The position numbers and the translations under genes were made by a program. This document shows, in pieces, positions 1-6,028 of a DNA stretch of 6,028 bases. Below the pieces are notes generated by a model. The model saw nothing but the letters and a program-made list of their open reading frames with translations. It was not told the origin of the DNA and made no database searches. Source of the DNA: Gemmatimonadota bacterium (GTDB taxonomy: Bacteria > Gemmatimonadota > Gemmatimonadetes > Gemmatimonadales > Gemmatimonadaceae); the NCBI GenBank assembly GCA_003131365.1, contig PKVB01000132.1:6827-12854 (forward strand). The letters are read 5' to 3'. Positions within the stretch are counted from its first letter, which is position 1. Every line of letters starts with the position of its first letter.

Positions 1-1162
<1,162 letters not shown>

Positions 1163-1335
1163 TGGATTGGCTTTCGGTTGGAAGTTCGATCCGTCGGGTG
1201 ATCGGGACGGTTCCAGGATTAAGCTAATACGCAGGTCTCAGGTGCGATGCTGAACAGTGTCTCCCGCGCGGCGCTCCTCGGTGCTTAAGTTTCAGCGGAG
1301 AGTGAGCGACCGATACCGAATCAGGTGAGCAACTC
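1163..1335. promoter_or_regulatory. Divergent intergenic region between the Asp-box gene and the 154-residue gene
   Basis: These 173 bases separate two divergently oriented genes and should hold both promoters. An AT-rich patch at 1218-1228 reads ATTAAGCTAAT, a small inverted repeat (ATTA/TAAT around AGC) that stands out in the GC-rich surroundings and could be part of a -10 region on either strand. I could not pair it with a convincing -35 hexamer at normal spacing on either strand, so no promoter is assigned. Confidence 0.3.
1323..1329 (+). promoter_or_regulatory. Ribosome binding site for the 154-residue membrane protein
   Basis: AGGTGAG lies six bases before the ATG at 1336. It supports this ATG over the in-frame ATGs at 1345 and 1348. 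Confidence 0.6.
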
Positions 1336-1800
1336 ATGACGACAATGATGACCCAGGGTGGTAACGCAGCGACGGCTCAGCAGGCGGCACCGGCGGCCGA
1401 GGGCCAGGCTGTGATAGGACCCGAGCCACCGGCGCCGCCGCGCACGTTTACCATCCGCGGGCGTGACGGCCTTCAAACGATCACGATTCCTCCAAACGCT
1501 TTCGACAACGTCATTCCGCAGCAGGTGGTGGACATCTCGATCGCGTTCTTCATGACTATGGCGATCATCATCATCGGCTTCCCGCTGGCGCGCGCGTTCG
1601 CGAGGCGCATGGACCGCCGCGGTGGCTCGGCGCAGATATCCAACGAGGTGTCGTCGCAGCTCGCACACCTCAATCAGGCCGTCGACGCGATCGCGGTCGA
1701 GGTCGAGAGAATCTCGGAAGGACAGCGGTTCACCACGCGGCTGCTGTCCGAACAGAAAGATGCGGCCAGGCAGACCCTCCCCTCCGGCGCGAATCGATAA
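1336..1800 (+). CDS. Single-pass membrane protein with C-terminal coiled coil, unknown function
   Basis: I do not recognise a named family for this 154-residue protein. Residues 8-36 are low-complexity, rich in Ala, Gln and Pro. Residues 37-62 form a short, probably folded stretch (TFTIRGRDGLQTITIPP). One strong hydrophobic helix spans about 66-88 (DISIAFFMTMAIIIIGFPLA). It is followed at once by basic residues (RAFARRMDRR, 86-95), so by the positive-inside rule the C-terminus should be cytoplasmic and the N-terminus outside. Residues 98-142 are predicted amphipathic helix with heptad-like hydrophobic spacing (ISNEVSSQLAHLNQAVDAIA and onward), consistent with an oligomerising coiled coil. The long Pro/Ala N-terminus and the absence of a cleavable signal argue for an anchored inner-membrane protein. 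The gene has its own Shine-Dalgarno and converges on the histidine kinase, so it is probably monocistronic. A scaffold or assembly role is only a guess. Confidence 0.8.
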   Translation: MTTMMTQGGNAATAQQAAPAAEGQAVIGPEPPAPPRTFTIRGRDGLQTITIPPNAFDNVIPQQVVDISIAFFMTMAIIIIGFPLARAFARRMDRRGGSAQISNEVSSQLAHLNQAVDAIAVEVERISEGQRFTTRLLSEQKDAARQTLPSGANR

Positions 1801-1832
1801 CACCGGGTCGCGGAACAACTAACTGAAGAATA

Positions 1833-1862
1833 CCTGCCAGGGGCGATGGGCGTGCCGGCAGG
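1833..1862 (-). terminator. Weak intrinsic terminator candidate downstream of the histidine kinase
   Basis: In the 76-base convergent gap, the minus strand reads CCTGCCGG, a 14-base loop, then CCTGGCAGG. This gives a stem of about eight pairs including one G-U. It is followed by TATTCTTCAGTT, moderately T-rich but not a true T-run. It lies 14 bases past the kinase stop codon. On the plus strand no T-tract follows, so it would serve mainly the kinase transcript. Confidence 0.4.
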
Positions 1863-1876
1863 GGGCTGCGGGCTCG

Positions 1877-4291
1877 TTAAGGTCGAGCGCTCGCGCCTCG
1901 TTTCGCGGGAAGCGTTAGTGTAAACGTGCTCCCTCTGTCCACCCCGGATTCGACGCTCACGTCTCCGCCAAGGAGCCGGGCGAGACTTCGGCTCACACTC
2001 AAGCCAAGCCCGGTCCCGCCGATTCTCCGGGTGGAGCGCTGCTCCACCTGCCAGAACGGGTCGAAGATTTTCCCCAGGTTCTCGGGCGCGATGCCGATTC
2101 CCGGATCAGAAATGGAGACGGCGACCGAGTCTCCGGTGAGCCGCGATCGAACGACGATGTCGCCATCATCGGAAAATTTGATCGCGTTCGAGAGCAGGTT
2201 CAGGAGTATCTGCCGCACCTTGCCGCTGTCTGTAAGGAGCCATGCATCGATCGTTTCATTTTGCAGTCGCAAGCCCTTTGCTTCGGCCAGCGGAGTCACC
2301 ATTGTGAGGACCTCGGCGACGATCGCGCTGAGCTGAACCTCGTCACTCCGCACTACGTCCTTGCCCGCGTCGACTCGGCTGAAGGTGAGTACCTCGTCGA
2401 TCAGGCTCAACAGGTGATCGGCGCTGGCGCGAATGCGCGCCAGCTGCGCGAGCTGTGACGGGTTGAGGGAGCCATTGATTCCCTCCGCGAGCAGCGACTG
2501 ATAGCCGATGATTGCGTTCAGCGGCGTCCGCAGCTCATGACTCATCGTCGCCAGGAACGCCGACTTCGCATCGCTCGCGGCCAGGGCGCTCCGGTAAAGC
2601 TGCGCGTTGTCGATTGCTATCCCGGCCCGGGTGGCCAACTCCATAGCGAGCGACTGGTCGACTTCTCCGTAGCGGCGGCCCGTGTCGGTACTGATGAGAG
2701 TGAGCGCGCCGAGAGTGCGACCACGCGCGATCATTGGCACTACGAGCGCTGACTTGATCTGCAGCTCGCGCATGATGGCGAGGTGCTCGGCGTCTCGCGC
2801 GCCGGCAACCAGCATCTGATCGGAGATCTCCGGGTATATCTCAGGCTGACCGGTTCGCATGACCTGACCGACGCCGGTTGGTCCACCATAGTCTGGCGGA
2901 TACCGCTTATTCAGCTCCTTTGCCCACTTGATCTTCGCCTCGTCCTTGTGCGACACGACAACCTGGCGGATCCCATCCGACTCGACGAGATCGACAGCGC
3001 ACCAATCGGCGAGATCGCCGACGGCCAGCTTCGCCACGGCCTCGAGCGTCTTCTCGTAGTCGAGCGTAGAGGCGAGGACCCGGCTCGCATCGTTCAGCAG
3101 CTGGGCGCCCTGTTGCTCGCGTTTTCTGCGGGTGATGTCGCGAGTGAACGTCATTACCCCACCACTCACGGGGACGATGCTGTTCTCAATCCACGCGTCG
3201 AGCTCGGAAGAATACTCTTCGTACTCGATGACCTTCGCTTCCCGCAGCGCGCGCCTCGTCTCCGCCTCGAACCTCGTGCCCCTCAGCCGTGGCATCACGT
3301 CCCAGAGCACTTTCCCGGTTACCTGCGAGGCGTCGATCCCAATCGCCGTAAGGTTCCGCGCGCCGCTCGGGTTCACGTATCTCCACCGCCACTCGGAATC
3401 GAAGACGTTGGCGGCGTCTGGAAGATTCTCGAGCACTCGCTCGAGGCGTAGTCGCGCGCTTTCGGCGGAGTCGCGTGCCTGTTCGGCCGTGCGACTGGTG
3501 AGATTGAGCGCGTCATTGGTCGATCGGAGATCCTCGGCGGTGGCCTCGAGCTCCGCGGCCTGCGATTCCATCTCAACCGCCTGCATCTCGAGCTGCTCCG
3601 ATTGGTGCTCGAGGTCCTGGTTGACATCCCTGAGCGCGGTGTTCGCGTTGTCGCGCTCCTTCAGCGCGCGTGAGAAGGCAAGATTGACAAGGGCGCTGAC
3701 AAGCAACGCGATGACTCCGGCGGCGCCAACGGCGAACGAGGCGTTGCGCACGCTCCTTTGCTCGGCGACGCGTCGCTCGGCCAGCACGGTTTTCTCCCGT
3801 GCCTGGAGGTCCGATACGAGCGACCGCAATTGATCCATCTTCTCCTTTCCGGCGAGCAGGCCCACGGAGGTCGCCGCCTCGCTCACGGCGCCGCGCCGCC
3901 GCAATTCGATCGCACTATCGAGAAGCGCGAAGCGCACAGGAATGAGTGCTTCTATGGCATTGAGTCGGGCACTCTGTGCCGGCTTACCTCGCACGAGTCG
4001 CCGCAGTGAATCCAGCGAGCGAGCAATATCGGCGCGAGCGCCGACGTAAGGTTCGAGGAAGGCTTCGTCGCCCGTCAGCAAGTAGGCTCGCTGTCCCGTC
4101 TCGGCGTCAACCGCTCGCGTAAGAAGGGCGTCGGATCCTTCGATGATCGCGCTGCTGCGCCCCACCTCCTGCACGTCGGACACCACGCTGCGCGCCCGCT
4201 CGTAAGCGAGCGCGCCGACCAGCAGAACCAGAACTGCCGGAACCAGCGCCAGAACGCGTCGCTGCGCTGTACCGGAAAGTCTGAGGTCCAA
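1877..4291 (-). CDS. Membrane sensor histidine kinase with CHASE3, PAS and GAF domains
   Basis: This 804-residue protein is a complete two-component sensor kinase that autophosphorylates on histidine and should pass the phosphate to a response regulator. Domains in order: membrane helix about 13-31; extracytoplasmic CHASE3 domain about 32-180 with the signature DAETGQRAYLLTGDEAFLEP (62-81); second membrane helix about 185-206; a coiled-coil linker about 210-285; PAS about 282-390; GAF about 396-567; HisKA with phospho-acceptor H585 in SHELRTPLN; then HATPase_c with the N box around N698/N702, the G1 box D729-PGIG, the F box FDPFWQ (743-748) and the G2 box GGTGLGL (758-764). All catalytic motifs are intact. 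There is no C-terminal receiver, so it is not a hybrid, and no response regulator lies in the window. The start is TTG with a good AGGAGAG nine bases upstream; an in-frame TGA further upstream leaves no alternative ATG. The sensed ligand is unknown. Confidence 0.95.
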   Translation of the reverse strand: MDLRLSGTAQRRVLALVPAVLVLLVGALAYERARSVVSDVQEVGRSSAIIEGSDALLTRAVDAETGQRAYLLTGDEAFLEPYVGARADIARSLDSLRRLVRGKPAQSARLNAIEALIPVRFALLDSAIELRRRGAVSEAATSVGLLAGKEKMDQLRSLVSDLQAREKTVLAERRVAEQRSVRNASFAVGAAGVIALLVSALVNLAFSRALKERDNANTALRDVNQDLEHQSEQLEMQAVEMESQAAELEATAEDLRSTNDALNLTSRTAEQARDSAESARLRLERVLENLPDAANVFDSEWRWRYVNPSGARNLTAIGIDASQVTGKVLWDVMPRLRGTRFEAETRRALREAKVIEYEEYSSELDAWIENSIVPVSGGVMTFTRDITRRKREQQGAQLLNDASRVLASTLDYEKTLEAVAKLAVGDLADWCAVDLVESDGIRQVVVSHKDEAKIKWAKELNKRYPPDYGGPTGVGQVMRTGQPEIYPEISDQMLVAGARDAEHLAIMRELQIKSALVVPMIARGRTLGALTLISTDTGRRYGEVDQSLAMELATRAGIAIDNAQLYRSALAASDAKSAFLATMSHELRTPLNAIIGYQSLLAEGINGSLNPSQLAQLARIRASADHLLSLIDEVLTFSRVDAGKDVVRSDEVQLSAIVAEVLTMVTPLAEAKGLRLQNETIDAWLLTDSGKVRQILLNLLSNAIKFSDDGDIVVRSRLTGDSVAVSISDPGIGIAPENLGKIFDPFWQVEQRSTRRIGGTGLGLSVSRSLARLLGGDVSVESGVDRGSTFTLTLPAKRGASARP

Positions 4292-4300
4292 GCGGGATTT

Positions 4301-4307
4301 CTCTCCT
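4301..4307 (-). promoter_or_regulatory. Ribosome binding site deciding the TTG start of the histidine kinase
   Basis: On the minus strand AGGAGAG stands nine bases before TTG at 4291-4289. It is the only strong Shine-Dalgarno near the first membrane helix. The frame is closed by a TGA shortly upstream, so the TTG is the best-supported start. Confidence 0.7.
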
Positions 4308-4326
4308 GTGAATCGTAATGCGCTGA

Positions 4327-4353
4327 CTCGCGATCTTCATTCGATCGTGCGAG
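4327..4353. repeat. Imperfect inverted repeat in the kinase leader region
   Basis: CTCGC-GATC at 4327-4335 and GATC-GT-GCGAG at 4343-4353 are complementary apart from a two-base bulge, around a seven-base loop TTCATTC. It lies about 36-62 bases before the kinase start. It could be an mRNA hairpin in the kinase leader or an operator for a dimeric regulator. A chance occurrence in GC-rich DNA is also possible. Confidence 0.4.
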
Positions 4354-4474
4354 AGGAATGACCACTGGCTACTTTCGGGCCACGGCGCCTGGACAACGGT
4401 ACGGGGCCGGATTTTTGCTTTATCGGTCGCATGCTCTTGTCGAATCCCGAGCGGAGGCCCCGCGCTTGCACGAA

Positions 4475-4481
4475 GGGAGGA
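4475..4481 (+). promoter_or_regulatory. Strong ribosome binding site of the first lipoprotein gene
   Basis: GGGAGGA lies seven bases before the ATG at 4489, close to the consensus Shine-Dalgarno. It suggests efficient translation of the first gene of the pair. Confidence 0.75.
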
Positions 4482-4488
4482 AATCAGA

Positions 4489-4920
4489 ATGAAGGCCGGT
4501 GATTTCGCGCGTCCAATCAACGCCCTCGCGCTTCTTTTGTTGCTGGCGGCGTGTGGCACGCGCGCGCACGTCGAGGCCAGGAATCCCGCTCTCGCGCTCG
4601 CGCCAACATGCGCCGACGCGGTGCCGGTTTATGCGAGCAGCGCAAACGTACCGTACGACTATTATGAAGTCGCTCTGATCACAGCCGAGGGCAATTCGGT
4701 TTACACCGGCAACGGCGACGTGCTCAAGGCGGTGCGCAAGCAGGCGGCTAGCGTCGGCGCGAACGGCGTGGTAGTCGATTCGCTCCGCGCGACGCACGCG
4801 ACCGTCAAAATCCTCGGCGCCGCCCTTGGCGGCAAGGACGCCGATCGGAAGGCGCGTGCCGTCGCGATATGGATGCCGAGCGACACCGCCCGCGTGCGCG
4901 AAGCGTGCAGCGGAAAGTGA
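4489..4920 (+). CDS. Lipoprotein with a YbjQ/DUF4156/RcsF-like alpha/beta domain
   Basis: The 143-residue product begins with a lipoprotein signal peptide: a short n-region with K2 and R8, a leucine-rich core, and lipobox L19-A20-A21-C22. It should be lipidated on C22 and anchored in the envelope; residue G23 rather than Asp at +2 fits outer-membrane sorting by the E. coli rule. The mature domain has a strand (YYEVALITAEG, 58-68), a helix (DVLKAVRKQAASVGANGVVV, 77-96) and later strands (to about 128). The 'A..xGANgVVV' pattern recalls small YbjQ, DUF4156 and RcsF-type domains; this is pattern resemblance, not a demonstrated assignment. C41 and C140 bracket the domain and could form a disulfide. 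The gene overlaps the next one and the two are probably co-transcribed and translationally coupled. Its role is unknown; an envelope-stress or scaffold function would be inference. Confidence 0.85.
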   Translation: MKAGDFARPINALALLLLLAACGTRAHVEARNPALALAPTCADAVPVYASSANVPYDYYEVALITAEGNSVYTGNGDVLKAVRKQAASVGANGVVVDSLRATHATVKILGAALGGKDADRKARAVAIWMPSDTARVREACSGK

Positions 4921-5528
4921 CAGCGGCCGCGTGGCTCTCGATGATTGCCGCGACTGGCTGCAGGGACAGCCCGTGGACTCCGATGGGGGGCGCGGAGGTC
5001 GTGCTCTCGGAGATAAAGCTCGGCGGTGCGTCTGATGTCTCGAAGCGAATCGATTCCGACGAGAATTTTGGGCGCACCGTGATGAGCGGCATCGCCACTG
5101 GCGATAGCCTGTGGCTTCAGGTCGCCGACAAGCTTACCCCCACCTCAGCCGCCGCCGAGGCTACGATGTCCATCGCACTTGCTTCCGCCCTGCCCCACTC
5201 GCCCGACAAGGTTCTGGCACTCGTCGGCGACAAGTATCCGATCGAGGAGGTGTGCGGCATCCCGTTTCTCAAAGGAGATTCCGCGCTCGTGATCACCTAT
5301 CACGATGAGGCGACCGCCGCGGTCGCCCGGGTGCGGACGGTCTCGTTGTCACCCACGCGCGACGCCTGCCGCGCTGCCCTCGACGATGCGCGCGACCGCC
5401 GGCTCGAGCGAATCAGCCCGTCCTACCTCGTGAAGAACAAGCCGGTGGCACCGCCACGCCGGGTCCGGAGGAAGGTGGTCAAGCCACCCCAACCCGTTAC
5501 CCCGCCAGACACTAGCTCGTCCGATTGA
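4905..5528 (+). CDS. Probable lipoprotein of unknown function with basic Pro-rich tail
   Basis: The frame is open from an ATG at 4869, but I prefer GTG at 4905. This gives 207 residues beginning MQRKVTAAAWLSMIAATGC, a compact signal peptide with positive n-region and a Cys at 19 in a marginal lipobox (A-T-G-C). A second GTG at 4917 overlaps the upstream stop as GTGA, but that start would lose the positive n-region; the ATG would add an arginine-rich 12-residue extension. None has a strong Shine-Dalgarno, so translation probably relies on coupling to the preceding gene. The body (about 20-175) is mixed alpha/beta with two cysteines (C117 in EEVCGIPF, C155 in RDACRAAL) that may pair. The tail from about 179 is rich in Pro, Arg and Lys (KPVAPPRRVRRKVVKPPQPV) and ends in Ser/Asp. 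Such a tail could cross the periplasm or bind peptidoglycan or another polyanion, which is a guess. I do not recognise the family. Confidence 0.7.
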   Translation: MQRKVTAAAWLSMIAATGCRDSPWTPMGGAEVVLSEIKLGGASDVSKRIDSDENFGRTVMSGIATGDSLWLQVADKLTPTSAAAEATMSIALASALPHSPDKVLALVGDKYPIEEVCGIPFLKGDSALVITYHDEATAAVARVRTVSLSPTRDACRAALDDARDRRLERISPSYLVKNKPVAPPRRVRRKVVKPPQPVTPPDTSSSD

Positions 5529-5539
5529 CGACATTGAAA

Positions 5540-5568
5540 GAGACCCGGTTGTCGGGGACTCGTTCTTT
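5540..5568 (+). terminator. Candidate intrinsic terminator after the lipoprotein pair
   Basis: GAG-A-CCCG (5540-5547), loop GTTGT, then CGGG-GA-CTC (5553-5561) forms a stem of seven pairs with a small internal loop. GTTCTTT follows. It begins 12 bases after the stop codon at 5528. The stem is imperfect and the T-tract short, so efficiency is uncertain. Confidence 0.4.
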
Positions 5569-5578
5569 GCGTTAGACT
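5549..5578 (+). promoter_or_regulatory. Possible sigma70-type promoter for the beta-barrel gene
   Basis: TTGTCG (5549-5554) and TAGACT (5573-5578) are separated by 18 bases; each matches its consensus at four of six positions. They lie about 65 bases before the TTG start. The -35 overlaps the hairpin proposed as the upstream terminator, so at most one of the two calls may be right, or the elements are interleaved. Confidence 0.35.
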
Positions 5579-5631
5579 GGAACCAGCGTCTGAACAACGG
5601 CCGACCGGCCGAGCGCGGGCGCTCCATCAAC

Positions 5632-5637
5632 AAGGAG
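5632..5637 (+). promoter_or_regulatory. Ribosome binding site deciding the TTG start of the beta-barrel gene
   Basis: AAGGAG lies five bases before TTG at 5643. No ATG in this frame precedes the signal peptide, so this site fixes the start. Confidence 0.7.
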
Positions 5638-5642
5638 TTGCT

Positions 5643-6028
5643 TTGAAGCGTTCTTTTTTCGTTGTTGCCCTCGCGGGCTCGGCGCTTGTCTCGGCACCCT
5701 TTGAGGCGCGCGCTCAGGCATCGACGGTTGCAAAGCCGGTGCAGTTCGGTATTGCCGCGGGAGCGGCGATCCCGGTGAGCGACCTGTCTACCTTTTTTAG
5801 CACCGGATTCAACGGTACCGTGACGGTCGGGTTCCATCCGCAGTTAATTCCGCTCGGAGTCCGGGTCGACGGCGCGTATAACCAGTTCGGGGTTAAAGGG
5901 GGCGGGGGCAGCATTCATTTCACTAGCGTGACCGGCAATCTGGTGTACAGCATCCCCTCAGAGACGGTCGCACCGTACCTCATCGGCGGGGCCGGCCTGT
6001 ACAACATTGGCGGGTCTGGCGGCGGTGG
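5643..6028 (+). CDS. Outer-membrane beta-barrel protein, N-terminal part
   Basis: Reading from TTG gives 128 codons with no stop before the window ends, so the C-terminus is missing. Residues 1-24 are a clear Sec signal peptide (MKRSFF, a hydrophobic core, then A22-R23-A24 before Q25). The mature part shows alternating hydrophobic/polar strands with glycine-rich turns: VQFGIAAGAAIPV (33-45), FNGTVTVGFHP (56-66), LGVRVDGAYNQFGV (71-84), IHFTSVTGNLVYSI (91-104) and PYLIGGAGLYNIGG (111-124). This matches the 'outer membrane beta-barrel' (OMP_b-brl/OmpA-like N-terminal) pattern, and such barrels usually run about 160-220 residues. The protein is probably inserted in the outer membrane by the BAM machinery. 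Its specific role (structural, adhesin or porin-like) cannot be told from this part. It has its own leader and a possible promoter, so it is probably a separate transcription unit from the lipoprotein pair. Confidence 0.85.
   Translation, partial: MKRSFFVVALAGSALVSAPFEARAQASTVAKPVQFGIAAGAAIPVSDLSTFFSTGFNGTVTVGFHPQLIPLGVRVDGAYNQFGVKGGGGSIHFTSVTGNLVYSIPSETVAPYLIGGAGLYNIGGSGGG

Larger units (their letters stand above)
4292..4488. promoter_or_regulatory. Divergent intergenic region between the kinase and the lipoprotein pair
   Basis: These 197 bases separate head-to-head genes and should carry both promoters. An AT-rich patch near 4411-4424 (ATTTTTGCTTTATC) contains TGCTTTATC, which resembles an extended -10 for the plus-strand genes. 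I see no matching -35 at normal spacing. On the minus strand CGATAAAGC from the same patch could be a -10, also without a good -35. Assignment of either promoter is therefore tentative. Confidence 0.35.

Noticed and set aside
1321..1818. 165-codon minus-strand open frame
   Set aside because: It covers the 154-residue gene in antisense and is an Arg-rich shadow; the plus frame has a ribosome binding site, a membrane helix and a coiled coil.
2783..3833. Long plus-strand open frames (2783-3451 and 3132-3833) inside the kinase
   Set aside because: They lie antisense to the PAS, GAF and coiled-coil coding region, have no recognisable domain or ribosome binding site, and are expected in GC-rich DNA.
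4107..4559. Minus-strand 150-codon frame across the divergent region, suggesting an upstream extension or extra gene
   Set aside because: It is a different frame from the kinase and overlaps both the kinase and the lipoprotein gene; its composition is shadow-like with no domain.
4420..4797. Minus-strand 125-codon frame
   Set aside because: It is antisense to the lipoprotein gene, whose lipobox and strong ribosome binding site make the plus strand the coding one.
5349..5914. Minus-strand frames over the beta-barrel gene and the preceding gap
   Set aside because: The plus strand has a ribosome binding site, signal peptide and beta-strand pattern; the minus frames show only Arg/Pro-rich composition.

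Overview
The window looks like a piece of a GC-rich Gram-negative chromosome. The best guess is Gemmatimonadota or a similar soil lineage. This rests on general resemblance: a secreted multi-Asp-box (sortilin/BNR-type) protein opening with an 'FRWRSIGPANMSGRV'-like segment, Ala/Pro-rich small membrane proteins, lipoproteins and an outer-membrane beta-barrel. No rRNA or other marker is present, so the taxonomy is an inference. I see no mobile element, CRISPR array, tRNA or rRNA.

Layout: (1) bases 1-1162, minus strand: the N-terminal 387 residues of a secreted Asp-box beta-propeller protein whose C-terminus lies outside the window. (2) 1163-1335: a divergent intergenic region. (3) 1336-1800, plus: a 154-residue single-pass membrane protein with a C-terminal coiled coil, unrecognised. 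(4) 1877-4291, minus: an 804-residue membrane sensor histidine kinase (CHASE3, coiled coil, PAS, GAF, HisKA, HATPase), convergent with gene 3. (5) 4292-4488: a divergent intergenic region with an imperfect inverted repeat. (6) 4489-4920 and about 4905-5528, plus: two overlapping genes, the first a clear lipoprotein with an alpha/beta domain recalling YbjQ/DUF4156/RcsF-type proteins, the second a probable lipoprotein of unknown function with a basic, proline-rich tail. (7) 5643 to the end, plus: the N-terminal 128 residues of an outer-membrane beta-barrel protein, starting at TTG.

All six genes appear to encode envelope or exported proteins. The kinase is the only signalling component and has no response regulator in the window. 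Its head-to-head placement with the lipoprotein pair allows, but does not show, a functional link. Three of the six genes seem to use non-ATG starts (TTG, GTG, TTG). The two edge-truncated genes are read directly from the sequence. I found no convincing new multi-gene system; the least explained parts are the overlapping lipoprotein pair and the 154-residue coiled-coil membrane protein.
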